A stretch of DNA of 47,926 nucleotides from an uncultured Porphyromonadaceae bacterium (GCA_947176605.1 CAMWRH010000018.1:1-47926), one strand, 5' to 3'; shown: positions 1 to 8,601, numbered from the stretch's first letter. Made by a program: numbers and translations. The notes: generated by a model not told the origin, from the sequence alone.

Positions 1-111
1 CCTCTCCTCCGCCACCCATCCTCCGCCCTCAGGCAAAAACCGCTGATAGTGGCTCGGCGCATATTGAAATCCCGCAATCTTTTGCCATCCGGGGTCTAAA
101 GGAGAAGTCAT
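1..111 (-). CDS. Possible 5' end of a reverse-strand gene cut by the window edge
   Basis: An ATG at 111-109 on the reverse strand opens a frame of 37 codons that runs off the left edge without a stop. The peptide starts MTSPLDPGWQKIAGF and has a protein-like composition (aromatic, Gly and Pro rich). I do not recognise the family. It would be divergent from dtd. A forward frame is also open from base 3 to a stop at 180-182, so the strand is uncertain. Confidence 0.35.
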   Translation of the reverse strand, partial: MTSPLDPGWQKIAGFQYAPSHYQRFLPEGGGWVAEER

Positions 112-151
112 TTCTTTATTCTGTCGGTGTAGAAATCTCAGGATTTTTATC

Positions 152-159
152 TATATTTG
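152..159 (+). promoter_or_regulatory. Candidate -7 box for dtd
   Basis: TATATTTG at 152-159 matches the Bacteroidota -7 consensus TAnnTTTG. Transcription would begin near 165, about 20 bases before the ATG at 184. A TTG at 157 could in principle start translation nine codons earlier, but it lies inside this box, which argues for the ATG. No good -33 TTTG is visible at the expected distance. Confidence 0.5.
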
Positions 160-183
160 CAGGAAAAGCAGATACTGTCTGAA

Positions 184-636
184 ATGAGATTAGTGATACA
201 ACGCGTGGCAGAAGCCTCTGTCACTATCGAAGGCACGGTGCACAGCCGCATAGGCCGCGGCCTGATGATTCTTGTGGGTGTGGCCCGGGGCGATACGGAA
301 GAAGATGTGGAATGGCTCGCCGCCAAAACCGCCTCAATGCGCATATTCCCCGATGAGGCCGGAGTAATGAACCGCTCGCTGCTTGATATCGGCGGCGAAG
401 CCCTGGCCGTGAGCCAGTTCACCCTCACCGCCTCCACACGCAAAGGGAATCGCCCCAGCTACATCCACGCCGCCGGCCACGACCTGGCCATCCCCCTCTA
501 CGAAATGTATTGCCGGCGCCTTTCGGAAATCCTCGGACGCGAAACAGCCCAAGGCATATTCGGCGCCGACATGCAGGTGGCCCTCGTCAACGACGGCCCC
601 GTCACCATCATCATCGACTCCCGCCTCCGCGAATAG
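184..636 (+). CDS. dtd: D-aminoacyl-tRNA deacylase
   Basis: Dtd removes D-amino acids (and mischarged glycine) from tRNA in the cytoplasm as a homodimer, acting as a chiral proofreader. The protein from the ATG at 184 starts MRLVIQRV and is 150 residues, the usual family length. Both catalytic signatures are present: the SQFTL motif near residue 80 and the NDGPVT motif near residue 137, which together line the active site of the dimer. The start was chosen because it begins exactly at the conserved MRxVIQRV strand and lies just after a -7 box. The gene converges on pfkA, with hairpins between them. Identification is firm. Confidence 0.95.
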   Translation: MRLVIQRVAEASVTIEGTVHSRIGRGLMILVGVARGDTEEDVEWLAAKTASMRIFPDEAGVMNRSLLDIGGEALAVSQFTLTASTRKGNRPSYIHAAGHDLAIPLYEMYCRRLSEILGRETAQGIFGADMQVALVNDGPVTIIIDSRLRE

Positions 637-651
637 CCCCCTCCGGGGGCT
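635..651 (+). terminator. Short GC hairpin at the dtd stop codon
   Basis: AGCCCCC (635-641) pairs with GGGGGCT (645-651) across a 3-base loop, starting inside the dtd stop codon. There is no T-run after it, so terminator function is only inferred from position. Confidence 0.4.
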
Positions 652-731
652 TACCGGCACCTGCCTCACACAATACACAGTCCGGGTTCATGATCCACAG
701 AGTGGTCATGCACCCGGCCTAACACAAAACA

Positions 732-773
732 CATTCCGCCTCATGACCACGCAGTGAATCATAAGGCGGAATG
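732..773. terminator. Bidirectional hairpin between convergent dtd and pfkA
   Basis: CATTCCGCCT (732-741) pairs perfectly with AGGCGGAATG (764-773). After one mismatch four further pairs form (743-746 with 759-762), leaving a loop of about 12 bases. Its place between two convergent genes suggests it ends both transcripts. A classical T-run is missing. Confidence 0.6.
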
Positions 774-879
774 CATTGGTTTATATCAGTAAGCCGGGAA
801 TCCGGCTATGTTGACGTATCAGGCTGATTGCCACGCAGGCGCCACACTGTCAAGGGGGATCAGCTGCGCCACAGAAGCA

Positions 880-1860
880 TCAGATGGAGAGACGGCGAAG
901 GGTGCCGAGCAACTCCTGATTGATGGGCTTGTCGTTCTTAATGGCCTTCGTGAAGGGGACGTAGACGATTTCATCGTTCTTGATGCCGATCATCACGTTG
1001 CGCTGGTCGTCCTGAAGAGCGTCGATGGCCGCCGCACCCATGCGCGAGGCAAGTATGCGGTCGTGGGCCGTCGGGCTTCCGCCACGCTGCAGGTGTCCCA
1101 GGATCGACACGCGCACATCGTAGCCCGGATACTCCTGCTCCACACGCTGTGCCAGACCCATCGCTCCTCCGGTGATCGGGCTTTCGGCCACGAGCACGAT
1201 CGAAGAGTTCTTCGACTTGCGGAATCCGTTCTGAATAAGCTCGGCAAGCTGGTCGACCTGTGTCGAGATCTCCGGGATAATCGCAGCCTCGGCTCCAGAA
1301 GCGATCGCACCGTTAAGGGCCAGGAATCCGGCATCACGACCCATTACCTCGATAAAGAACAGGCGCTCGTGCGAAGTGGCCGTATCGCGTATCTTGTCGA
1401 CGCAGTCCATGATGGTGTTAAGCGCCGTGTCGTAGCCTATGGTGGCGTCGGTGCCGTAAAGGTCATTGTCGATAGTGCCCGGCAGACCGATAATCGGGAA
1501 ATTGAACTCATTGGCGAATATGCGGGCACCGGTCAGCGATCCGTCGCCTCCTATCACCACCAGCGCGTCGATCTCATGACGCTTCAGCACGTCATAGGCG
1601 CACTGACGCCCCTCCGGAGTCTGAAACTCCTTGCAGCGTGCAGTCTTAAGGATCGTGCCGCCACGCTGTATGATATTGCTGACATTCTGGGTAGAAAATT
1701 CCTGAATCTCATCGGTGATAAGTCCGCGGTAGCCACGATAAATGCCATACACACGGTAGCCGGCGAAGATACCGGCACGCGTCACGGCGCGGATTGCCGC
1801 ATTCATGCCCGGGGCATCGCCTCCGGAGGTAAGGATGCCTATCGATTTAATCTTTTCCAT
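880..1860 (-). CDS. pfkA: ATP-dependent 6-phosphofructokinase
   Basis: PfkA phosphorylates fructose 6-phosphate to fructose 1,6-bisphosphate, the committed step of glycolysis, in the cytoplasm. The 326-residue protein has the family motifs in order: the N-terminal [17 protein letters not shown] loop near residue 8, the GGDGS nucleotide-binding motif near residue 104, and PGTIDND near residue 128, whose Asp is the catalytic base. GGDGS, with Gly in the position that separates ATP from pyrophosphate enzymes, points to an ATP-dependent enzyme. The gene is transcribed alone from a consensus promoter at 2002-2032, which gives a leader of about 135 bases. Identification is firm. Confidence 0.96.
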   Translation of the reverse strand: MEKIKSIGILTSGGDAPGMNAAIRAVTRAGIFAGYRVYGIYRGYRGLITDEIQEFSTQNVSNIIQRGGTILKTARCKEFQTPEGRQCAYDVLKRHEIDALVVIGGDGSLTGARIFANEFNFPIIGLPGTIDNDLYGTDATIGYDTALNTIMDCVDKIRDTATSHERLFFIEVMGRDAGFLALNGAIASGAEAAIIPEISTQVDQLAELIQNGFRKSKNSSIVLVAESPITGGAMGLAQRVEQEYPGYDVRVSILGHLQRGGSPTAHDRILASRMGAAAIDALQDDQRNVMIGIKNDEIVYVPFTKAIKNDKPINQELLGTLRRLSI

Positions 1861-2001
1861 AGCACTCTGATATTTTATTTCCTTTAGTTCGTTGTCAATC
1901 CCCCTCTACCTATCCATTTCCGGCTTTCAGGCACGCCTTTGCAGAGCAAAACGTCATATTTCAATAACGCTCCACTCCCCAAAACGCACGCAACATAGCT
2001 A

Positions 2002-2032
2002 CAAAGTTAACCTTTTATGCCGAAATCACAAA
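2002..2032 (-). promoter_or_regulatory. Consensus Bacteroidota promoter for pfkA
   Basis: On the reverse strand TTTG (2032-2029) lies 19 bases before TAACTTTG (2009-2002). Both boxes and the spacing match the Bacteroidota sigma-ABfr consensus. Transcription should begin near 1996. This is one of the best promoter matches in the window. Confidence 0.8.
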
Positions 2033-2041
2033 AAAAATTGC

Positions 2042-2049
2042 TAATTTTG
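2042..2049 (+). promoter_or_regulatory. Candidate -7 box for the HAD-ribF-upp-recF run
   Basis: TAATTTTG at 2042-2049 fits TAnnTTTG and would start transcription near 2056, back to back with the pfkA promoter. No -33 TTTG is seen. If used, it rules out the far upstream ATG at 2017 as the start of the next gene. Confidence 0.45.
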
Positions 2050-2070
2050 GAGATGGAAAATATCATCCAT

Positions 2071-2763
2071 ATGGACAATCAAATGAATATAACCCCCGGG
2101 GAGCACACGCCAGCCCCCGCCACCCCGGATGGCATACGCAACATAGTGTTCGATCTGGGGGGCGTGGTAATCGACCTTTGCCGCGAAAATGCCGTGGCCG
2201 CACTCCGGGCCTTAGGGCTGAAGGAGGCTGATCAGATGCTTGGCCTTTACCGTCAGGAAGAGCCTTTCCTCGGCCTTGAGACCGGCCGCATCACCGCCGG
2301 CGAGTTCTTCGAGACCATACGCCGCTCATGCCCCGGAGCCTCCGACACACAGATCACGGAGGCCTTCAACGCCTTTCTCGTATCGCTCCCCATAGAGCGC
2401 CTGGAGCGCCTGCGCCTGCTGCGCCGGGAAGGATACCGCGTCTTTGCCCTTTCAAATACGAATCCGGTGATGTTCCACAGCTGGATCGCCCGGGCATTCC
2501 GTCAGGAAGGGATGCAGGTCAACGACTATTTCGACGGAATCGTGGCATCGTTTGAGGAACTGTGCTGCAAGCCGGACCCGGCGATTTTCCGCACGGTGCT
2601 GCGAAGATACTCCCTCGACCCGGCACAAACCCTTATGCTCGATGACTCGGAGAAGAACTGCCAGGCCGCCCGCGACTGCGGAATGCACGCCATCCGCGTA
2701 GGACTCACCCCGACCGACGACATGCTCGCCATAACCCATAACCTCCTGCAGACCGCAAAGTAA
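2071..2763 (+). CDS. HAD-superfamily phosphatase (subfamily IA, YihX-like)
   Basis: This is a cytoplasmic haloacid-dehalogenase-type hydrolase, probably acting on a small phosphorylated metabolite; the substrate cannot be read from sequence. The four HAD motifs are present: VFDLGGVV with the nucleophilic Asp, ALSNTN (motif II), a Lys in CCKPDP (motif III), and LMLDDS (motif IV, metal ligands), with a helical cap between motifs I and II. The first Asp is followed by LGGV instead of the DxD pattern, as in the YihX/glucose-1-phosphatase branch. The frame is open from an ATG at 2017, but that lies before the -7 box, so 2071 or 2083 is preferred. Its stop overlaps the ribF start (TAATG). Confidence 0.85.
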   Translation: MDNQMNITPGEHTPAPATPDGIRNIVFDLGGVVIDLCRENAVAALRALGLKEADQMLGLYRQEEPFLGLETGRITAGEFFETIRRSCPGASDTQITEAFNAFLVSLPIERLERLRLLRREGYRVFALSNTNPVMFHSWIARAFRQEGMQVNDYFDGIVASFEELCCKPDPAIFRTVLRRYSLDPAQTLMLDDSEKNCQAARDCGMHAIRVGLTPTDDMLAITHNLLQTAK

Positions 2764-3782
2764 TGCCCCGACAACAGGTGATACCCCAACAGCAAGCCGC
2801 AGACCCCACGGTCAATCAGCCGACCCTTGCCGATAGCCACGCCACGACACTGCGTGCCGCTACGGTAGGCACTTTCGATGGTGTACACCGGGGGCACATG
2901 GAGGTGATACGCATTCTGCGCAGCGAGGCCGCACGGCGCGGACTCTCCCCCTCCATAATCACCTTCGACCGCCACCCGCTCGAAGTAATCGCTCCGCCAC
3001 GCGCCCCCCTCACCCTACTCCCCACTGATGAGAAACGCGCACGCCTGCTGGAGGAGGATATGGAAGTCATCATACTCCCCTTCGACAACGCGATGATGCA
3101 CATGACTGCCCGCGACTGGATGCGCCACATGCGCCGCGACCTCGGTGTGCGGCTTCTGGTAATGGGCTACGACAATACATTCGGCAGCGACGGCCGCCAT
3201 CTTTCCGCTGCCGACTATCAGGCTCTTGCCCAAGACGAAGGACTTGAACTCATCATAGCCCCGGCCATAGAAGGATGCTCCAGTTCGCTGGCACGCAAGG
3301 CCGTGGCACGCGGCGACATGCCTGAGGCCACCCGAATACTCGGCCACCTCTACACTCTGACCGGCACCGTCGTGGAGGGCGACCGCCTCGGACGCACCAT
3401 CGGCTACCCTACGGCCAACCTGGACCTGCACGGAGCCTCCCGCCGTCTGCTTCCACCCTACGGAGTCTACCTCACCAGGGCCACACTCCAGGACGGACGC
3501 CAATTCGCCGCCGTCACCAATATCGGGGTGCGCCCCTCGGTCACGTCTTCCCGGGAACTGCGCATCGAGACTCACCTCCTCGACTTCGATGAAGACATCT
3601 ACGGCACCCGCCTCAGCATCGGGCTGCTGCGACAGCTGCGCCCGGAACGCCGGTTTGCCGGACTCCACGAACTGCGGGAAGCCATCGCCGCCGATGAGCG
3701 TGAGGCCCGGCGCCTGTACCCTGAATCTGAAAGCCAACTGAAACCAAATCATATTTCTACAAATGGAAATCATCAACTTTGA
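2763..3782 (+). CDS. ribF: Bifunctional riboflavin kinase / FAD synthetase
   Basis: RibF phosphorylates riboflavin to FMN and adenylylates FMN to FAD. The 339-residue protein has the N-terminal nucleotidyltransferase domain with GTFDGVHRGH near residue 36 and the SSSLARKAV segment near residue 172. It ends with the C-terminal flavokinase domain, including the GRTIGYPTANL motif near residue 216. About 30 extra residues precede the first strand, and the last 18 residues overlap upp. The start overlaps the preceding stop by one base (TAATG), a sign of coupled translation. With ribH later in the same run it links this operon to flavin supply. Confidence 0.95.
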   Translation: MPRQQVIPQQQAADPTVNQPTLADSHATTLRAATVGTFDGVHRGHMEVIRILRSEAARRGLSPSIITFDRHPLEVIAPPRAPLTLLPTDEKRARLLEEDMEVIILPFDNAMMHMTARDWMRHMRRDLGVRLLVMGYDNTFGSDGRHLSAADYQALAQDEGLELIIAPAIEGCSSSLARKAVARGDMPEATRILGHLYTLTGTVVEGDRLGRTIGYPTANLDLHGASRRLLPPYGVYLTRATLQDGRQFAAVTNIGVRPSVTSSRELRIETHLLDFDEDIYGTRLSIGLLRQLRPERRFAGLHELREAIAADEREARRLYPESESQLKPNHISTNGNHQL

Positions 3783-4416
3783 CCTGACTCCCTCGCTGAT
3801 GAGCCAGTATATGAGGGAATTGCGCGATACCACCATCCAGCACGACCCGCTGAGATTCCGCACCAACCTCGACCGCATAGGCCAGATCATGGCCTACGAG
3901 ATATCACGCACGCTGCAATATGAGGATGTGGCCATCACCACCCCGCTCGGTCCCTGCACATGCCGCCAGACCTCCGACCGCGTGGTGCTTGCCACCATCC
4001 TGCGCGCCGGACTCCCGTTCCACCACGGTTTCCTCAGCTTCTTCGACCGCGCCGAGAACGCCTTCGTAAGCGCCTACCGCCGCTACAAGGAGAAGGGGGA
4101 CAGCTTCGATGTGCTCATTGAGTATCTGGCATCACCCTCGATCGAAGGGAAGACTCTGGTGATCGTCGACCCGATGCTCGCCACCGGCTCAAGCATGGAA
4201 CTGGCCTACAAGGCTCTGCTCTCAAAGGGGACTCCGGCCAAAATCCACATAGCATCCGTCATCGCATCCCAATTGAGCGTTGATTATATAGAATCCCATT
4301 TCCCGGCCGACACGACCCTGTGGGTCGGTGCGATCGATGAGGAGGTAAATGCCCATTCCTACATCGTGCCCGGTCTGGGCGATGCCGGCGACCTCGCCTT
4401 CGGCGTGAAGGACTGA
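3763..4416 (+). CDS. upp: Uracil phosphoribosyltransferase
   Basis: This enzyme makes UMP from uracil and PRPP in pyrimidine salvage. The protein is 217 residues, close to the family norm. It has the PRPP-binding loop VDPMLATGSSM near residues 130-140 and the C-terminal uracil-binding segment PGLGDAGDLAFG near residues 203-214. The first 20 bases lie inside the 3' end of ribF in another frame, so the two genes are tightly linked and probably translationally coupled. Confidence 0.93.
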   Translation: MEIINFDLTPSLMSQYMRELRDTTIQHDPLRFRTNLDRIGQIMAYEISRTLQYEDVAITTPLGPCTCRQTSDRVVLATILRAGLPFHHGFLSFFDRAENAFVSAYRRYKEKGDSFDVLIEYLASPSIEGKTLVIVDPMLATGSSMELAYKALLSKGTPAKIHIASVIASQLSVDYIESHFPADTTLWVGAIDEEVNAHSYIVPGLGDAGDLAFGVKD

Positions 4417-4474
4417 ACCAGACTCCTCCCCGCTCCCTACCCTCACGTTTTCACCAATACATGCCGATCTGATC

Positions 4475-5575
4475 ATGGTACTCAACCGTATCGAAATACT
4501 TGATTTCAAGAACATTCCCGAGGCCCGCCTCGACTTCTCACCCGGCGTCAACTGCCTCGTGGGCCTCAACGGAATGGGTAAAAGCAATATGCTCGAAGCC
4601 ATACACATGATGTGTCTGGCCCGGGCAATGTCATCGATACCCGAAAGCGCCCTGATAAGGCACGGCGCAGATATGCTTGCCATAAAGGGTGATTTCACGT
4701 CAGATGCCGGCACGGAGGAGCGAGTGGCCGTAGGAATCGTCAGGGGCAAGGGGAAGTCGCTCAAGCGCAACGGCAAGGAGTACGAACGCATATCGGCCCA
4801 TATCGGAGCTTTCCCCCTGGTGAGCGTCACCCCGGCCGATTCGATGCTGGTGAGCGGCAGCGCCGAGGAGCGCCGCCGGCTCACCGACATGGTGATATCG
4901 CAGGCCGACCCGGTATACCTCTCACACCTCATACGCTACAACCGCTCGCTCGAAAGCCGCAACCGCATGCTCCGGGCCGGCGTGCGCGACGACCTGCTCT
5001 ATGAGTCGGTGGAAGCGGCCATGAACATCGCCGCGACCGAAATCCATGCCGCACGCACCCGATGGGTGGCCGACATCGCACCGCGCCTGTCGGAATATTA
5101 CTCCCTCATCGCCGGAAACTCCGAATCGGCATCGATCGAATACCGAAGTGTGCTCAATGACGCCACTCTCCCCGATGTGCTCGCCGCTTCACGAGCCAAG
5201 GACATAGCATTGGGTTACACCTCAAAGGGTGTGCACCGCGACGACCTCGCCACATCCCTTGGCGACTATTCCATGCGACGCCTCGGAAGCCAGGGGCAGG
5301 TGAAATCATTCATCCTCGCCCTGCGGCTGGCAATATTCGACTTCCTGAAGGCCTCCGGAGGAAAGACCCCCATTCTGCTCCTTGACGATATCTTCGACAA
5401 GCTCGATGCCTCACGGGTGGAGCACATCCTGAAAATGGTCAGCTCCGGCGAGAATTTCGGTCAGATATTCATCACCGACACCAACCGGAGCCATATCGAC
5501 TCGATCCTGACCGGACTCGAAGGCGACACGAAGCTCTTCGAAGTGACCGACGGGGCATTTACAGAAAACACTTAG
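4475..5575 (+). CDS. recF: DNA replication/repair protein RecF
   Basis: RecF helps load RecA at single-stranded gaps and stalled forks. The 366-residue protein is an SMC-like ABC ATPase: Walker A GLNGMGKS at residues 30-37, a helical insertion, an SQGQ signature near residue 268, and Walker B PILLLDDIFDKLD near residues 295-307. It is followed after 14 bases by a DUF721/DciA-type gene, a usual arrangement because DciA-like proteins work with replication. Unlike many bacteria the gene is not beside dnaA or dnaN here. Confidence 0.95.
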   Translation: MVLNRIEILDFKNIPEARLDFSPGVNCLVGLNGMGKSNMLEAIHMMCLARAMSSIPESALIRHGADMLAIKGDFTSDAGTEERVAVGIVRGKGKSLKRNGKEYERISAHIGAFPLVSVTPADSMLVSGSAEERRRLTDMVISQADPVYLSHLIRYNRSLESRNRMLRAGVRDDLLYESVEAAMNIAATEIHAARTRWVADIAPRLSEYYSLIAGNSESASIEYRSVLNDATLPDVLAASRAKDIALGYTSKGVHRDDLATSLGDYSMRRLGSQGQVKSFILALRLAIFDFLKASGGKTPILLLDDIFDKLDASRVEHILKMVSSGENFGQIFITDTNRSHIDSILTGLEGDTKLFEVTDGAFTENT

Positions 5576-5589
5576 CTTTTTTTCAAATC

Positions 5590-5883
5590 ATGCAAAGGAA
5601 AGATATCTGCTCTGTCGGCGATGTGCTGCGTCAGGCCATCGAAGAGAACAACATGTCGGGACGCATGGCCGAAATCGAAGCGGCCGCCGCATGGCCCTCT
5701 ATCGTAGGTGCGCACGTGGCTTCCATGACACTGCGCCCCTACGTGAAGCAAGGAGCCATGACCATCCGCGTGCCCGATGCCGGACTGCGGCAGGAACTGA
5801 TGATGAACCGCTCGGCCCTCATACGCGAATTCAACCGCATCGTAGGGCAAGACGTCATAAAGTCGCTCCGCTTCACCTCCTGA
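5590..5883 (+). CDS. DUF721 (DciA-like) protein, putative replicative helicase loader
   Basis: The 97-residue protein fits the short DUF721 family: an N-terminal helix (VGDVLRQAIEENN), the conserved WPSIVGAHVASMT core near residues 35-47, and the VPDAGLRQELMMNR segment leading to a C-terminal helix. DciA proteins help place the replicative helicase DnaB in bacteria that lack DnaC. The position directly after recF fits this. The helicase-loader role is from the family and has not been shown for this short form. Confidence 0.82.
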   Translation: MQRKDICSVGDVLRQAIEENNMSGRMAEIEAAAAWPSIVGAHVASMTLRPYVKQGAMTIRVPDAGLRQELMMNRSALIREFNRIVGQDVIKSLRFTS

Positions 5884-5935
5884 CCCTCTCCGGGCCCCGG
5901 CCCGGAGGAATAATAACCCGATATACCGTAAAATC

Positions 5936-6376
5936 ATGCCACCAGCAATCCCCGACCTGTCGCTGTTTCACCACGTGCAGCCCGTGCAGCTGCGATTCAA
6001 CGACATCGATATCCTCGGACACCTCAACAATATCGTCTACCTCTCACTCTACGATCTGGCAAAGGCCGCATTCCTGCGCCGCCTCAAAAAAGGGCAGATC
6101 GACTGGAAGAAAGTGGAATGCGTAATAGCCAACATCAACTGCAGCTACATACGCCCCATCTTCTTCGGCGAGGAAATCGAGGTGCTTACGCGATGCATAC
6201 GCATCGGCGAACGCAGTTTCACACTGCAGCAATGCCTCGTGGAAAGCGCCACACGCGATGTGCGCTCCGTCTGCGAGACTGTAATGGTATGCTTCGATCC
6301 CGCCACCGGGCAGTCGGCCCCTATGAGCGAATCGCTCCGCGCCGCACTGACCCACGACGAAGAGTCAGCCCGCTGA
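5936..6376 (+). CDS. Hotdog-fold acyl-CoA thioesterase
   Basis: This 146-residue protein has the 4-hydroxybenzoyl-CoA thioesterase/YbgC-type hotdog fold. The N-terminal segment RFNDIDILGHLNNIVYL carries the conserved Asp near residue 22 and the GHLNN turn that starts the hot-dog helix. It probably hydrolyses an acyl-CoA thioester in the cytoplasm; the acyl group is unknown. It sits in the forward housekeeping run, 52 bases after the DciA-like gene. An independent promoter was not seen. Confidence 0.82.
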   Translation: MPPAIPDLSLFHHVQPVQLRFNDIDILGHLNNIVYLSLYDLAKAAFLRRLKKGQIDWKKVECVIANINCSYIRPIFFGEEIEVLTRCIRIGERSFTLQQCLVESATRDVRSVCETVMVCFDPATGQSAPMSESLRAALTHDEESAR

Positions 6377-6573
6377 ACCGTGCGCGGCATCCGCTTGTTA
6401 TACACAACGGAATAAAGCGTCAGCGCCTCTATCGGCCGCCCCCCTCCTATCTCTCCGTTACTGATACGCATATAACCCTAATGCCGCTACCGCGCCGGAT
6501 TCTCCGATGTGCTTCAGGCACATCCACTCTCCCGACCGGGCTTGAGCGGCATCAAACAAAATATTACCGCGAA

Positions 6574-7776
6574 ATGATAAATCTCCCCCTCAACCTCGAC
6601 AGCATCGACCGCAAAAGCGATGACTACCGCATACTCAGCGAGGCCGAACACAGCCGCGCCACAATCGCCTCCCTAATGGAGGAAGAACGCTATATGGATG
6701 CTCTGGAGCGCACGGTCAACATCATGCGCGACCTGCGCGACTTCTCCGACTTCAACCATCCGGAGTTCCGCGCCCTCTTCGCATCCATCCTCTTCGGTCT
6801 GGCAGAGATACACTACTGCCTCAAGGATTACAAGCAGAGTGAGAAGGAACTGGAAACTCTCTTCAAGGTGCTCGGCCGTCTTGCCAAGGAAGACCCCGAA
6901 CGCTACGGCGAATTCCATATCCTCGCCATGGAACTTGCAGCCCGCATCATCCGCTCGCGCAAGAAGACGATCGAGATGCTCGTAAAGCAGCAGATCATGA
7001 CCGACGCCCTCTACGAGAAGGTCAACGCCGGAGTGGCCTCGGCCACCGAGCGTCTGGCCGAGTCTCTGCGCAAGGTGGGCGAACTGATGGCCGCCTCCGG
7101 AGCCTACAAGGAGGCCCTGAAGTTCTATTCCGAAGCCATACGCTTCTCCAAGAAGCGCTCCGGACGCGTGGGTCGCAAGGAAATCAAGATGACCATCGAG
7201 ATGGCCGAAGTGATGAGCCGCGTCAAGAACATGCGCCAGCGCGCCAAGCGCCTCCTCGCTGCCGTGCTTCCCCACGCCATCGCCCTTGAGACCATCGAGC
7301 TCGAAGAGGATATAGTGGCCCTTATCGAGATGATCGATAAGTTTGAAGACCAGCCCTCTCGCTGGAAAGCCTTCATCCAGACCATCTCCCAGCTTGGACG
7401 CAATGCCGACCGCCAGCACGAGAAAGAGCAGCGACGCGCCGAAAAGGAAGCTGAAAAGGCTGCCCGCGAAGAGGAAAAGAAGGCTGAAAAGGAGCAGCGT
7501 CAGGCCGAAAAGGAGGCCCGCAAGGCTGAAAAGGAATCGCGCAAAGCTGCCAAGGAGCAGCGACGTGCCGAGAAGGAAGCCCGCAAGGCTGAAAAGAAGC
7601 AGCAGAAGGCCGAAAAGAAAGCCCGCGAAGCCGAAGAGAGCAGCAATGTGGCCTCTGACAAGGCCCGCGAAGCCGAAAAAATCAGCAGTGAGGCCACTGA
7701 CAGAGCCAACGACGCTGCCGACCGCAGTGAAGCTGCAGCCAAGGCTGCCGACCGGAAGGAGGCCGGAGAAAAATAA
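6574..7776 (+). CDS. Alpha-helical protein with a long Lys/Glu/Ala coiled-coil tail, function unknown
   Basis: I do not recognise a named family. The 400-residue protein has a helical, TPR-like body (residues 1-275, for example the AYKEALKFYSEAI repeat near 177-189). A continuous charged tail follows (about 281-355) made of imperfect KAEKEARKAEKE-type heptads, then an Ala/Asp/Ser-rich end. The tail should form a long single helix or coiled coil. There is no signal peptide or membrane segment. The frame is open from 6118, but the first 152 codons overlap the thioesterase gene in another frame and a gene-free gap, so the ATG at 6574 is the real start. The stop overlaps the ribH start (TAATG). 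Confidence 0.75.
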   Translation: MINLPLNLDSIDRKSDDYRILSEAEHSRATIASLMEEERYMDALERTVNIMRDLRDFSDFNHPEFRALFASILFGLAEIHYCLKDYKQSEKELETLFKVLGRLAKEDPERYGEFHILAMELAARIIRSRKKTIEMLVKQQIMTDALYEKVNAGVASATERLAESLRKVGELMAASGAYKEALKFYSEAIRFSKKRSGRVGRKEIKMTIEMAEVMSRVKNMRQRAKRLLAAVLPHAIALETIELEEDIVALIEMIDKFEDQPSRWKAFIQTISQLGRNADRQHEKEQRRAEKEAEKAAREEEKKAEKEQRQAEKEARKAEKESRKAAKEQRRAEKEARKAEKKQQKAEKKAREAEESSNVASDKAREAEKISSEATDRANDAADRSEAAAKAADRKEAGEK

Positions 7777-8267
7777 TGTCGACCATACTCAACACCAACG
7801 GGACATCACTTCAGATACCCGAACCCTACTCCAAGGCAAATTTTACGGTAGATATCGTCACTGCCGAATGGAACTCCGAAATCACCCACGCCCTGCGTGA
7901 CGGAGCCGTCGACACGCTGCTGAAAGCCGGGGTCAAGGAAGAGCACATACACTGCCACGACGTGCCCGGCACCGTAGAACTCATCAACGCCGCCGGCGTA
8001 CTGATGCGCCGCCGCCCCGATGCTGTCATAATAATCGGATGCGTCATCCGCGGCGATACCCCCCACTTCGACTACGTCTGCCAGCAGGCTGCCATGGGAG
8101 CCGCTATCCTCAACGCCCGCGGCGAGACACCGCTCATCTTCGGTGTGCTCACCGTCGACACCCTCCCCCAGGCACAGGAACGAGCCGGCGGAGCCCTCGG
8201 CAACAAAGGGGCCGAAGCAGCCGTTGCAGCCATCGAAATGGCCAATTTCCACGCCTCTATCTGTTAA
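7776..8267 (+). CDS. ribH: 6,7-dimethyl-8-ribityllumazine synthase
   Basis: RibH condenses 5-amino-6-ribitylamino-uracil with 3,4-dihydroxy-2-butanone 4-phosphate, the next-to-last step of riboflavin synthesis, usually in large icosahedral or pentameric assemblies. The 163-residue protein has the substrate-binding AEWN (near residue 30), the VPGTVEL loop (near 66), GCVIRGDTPHFDYV with the catalytic His (near 88-101), and the C-terminal GVLTVDTLPQAQERAGG segment. It starts one base inside the stop of the preceding gene. It is the last gene of the forward run; ribF lies earlier in the same run. Confidence 0.95.
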   Translation: MSTILNTNGTSLQIPEPYSKANFTVDIVTAEWNSEITHALRDGAVDTLLKAGVKEEHIHCHDVPGTVELINAAGVLMRRRPDAVIIIGCVIRGDTPHFDYVCQQAAMGAAILNARGETPLIFGVLTVDTLPQAQERAGGALGNKGAEAAVAAIEMANFHASIC

Positions 8268-8337
8268 CAGACGTTAAATTTGACTACTGAAACTCATTTT
8301 TCTCCCCTCCGTACATGGAAATTTGGAAAATAAGCAG

Positions 8338-8345
8338 TAACTTCG
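8338..8345 (+). promoter_or_regulatory. Candidate -7 box for the small lipoprotein gene
   Basis: TAACTTCG at 8338-8345 differs from TAnnTTTG at one base. It lies in an AT-rich stretch unlike the flanking genes and would give a leader of about 48 bases. No -33 box is visible at the right spacing. Confidence 0.4.
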
Positions 8346-8397
8346 CATCGTTTTTGATAGCAAAAGAAACTGTTTTATTATTTTAAATTTTACGGAC

Positions 8398-8601
8398 ATG
8401 AAAAAAGTAGTTCTCGCTCTCGCTGTTGTATTCAGCGTAGCTCTCGTGTCTTGCTCTTCTAAGGAGAACAAGGCTGAAGATTCTCTGGCTGTTGACTCTA
8501 CTGAGGCAGTAGAGGCTCCCGCAACTGACTCAGTTGCTGTTGACTCTCCCGCAGCTGACACTAACGCAGCTGACACTGCTAACGCTCCTGTAGCAGAGTA
8601 A
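8398..8601 (+). CDS. Small low-complexity lipoprotein
   Basis: The 67-residue product has a lipoprotein signal: MKK, a hydrophobic core, and a lipobox ending at Cys19 (VALVSC). The mature part, about 49 residues, is almost only Ala, Asp, Glu, Ser, Thr, Val and Pro, with repeated AVDS and AADT units, so it is acidic and probably unfolded. Ala is coded by GCT or GCA with hardly any GCC, whereas neighbouring genes prefer GCC; this codon shift is typical of very highly expressed genes. It has its own AT-rich leader and a strong terminator, so it is a single-gene transcript. The function is unknown; an abundant outer-membrane lipoprotein is a guess. Confidence 0.8.
   Translation: MKKVVLALAVVFSVALVSCSSKENKAEDSLAVDSTEAVEAPATDSVAVDSPAADTNAADTANAPVAE

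Noticed and set aside
808-1887. Forward open frame of 359 codons opposite pfkA
   Set aside because: It is the shadow of pfkA, caused by GC-rich codon bias. The product has no recognisable motif, while the reverse strand encodes a full PfkA.
6118-6573. N-terminal extension of the charged-tail protein
   Set aside because: These 152 codons overlap the thioesterase gene and a gap in another frame and have an Arg/His-rich, unnatural composition. The ATG at 6574 is the sensible start.
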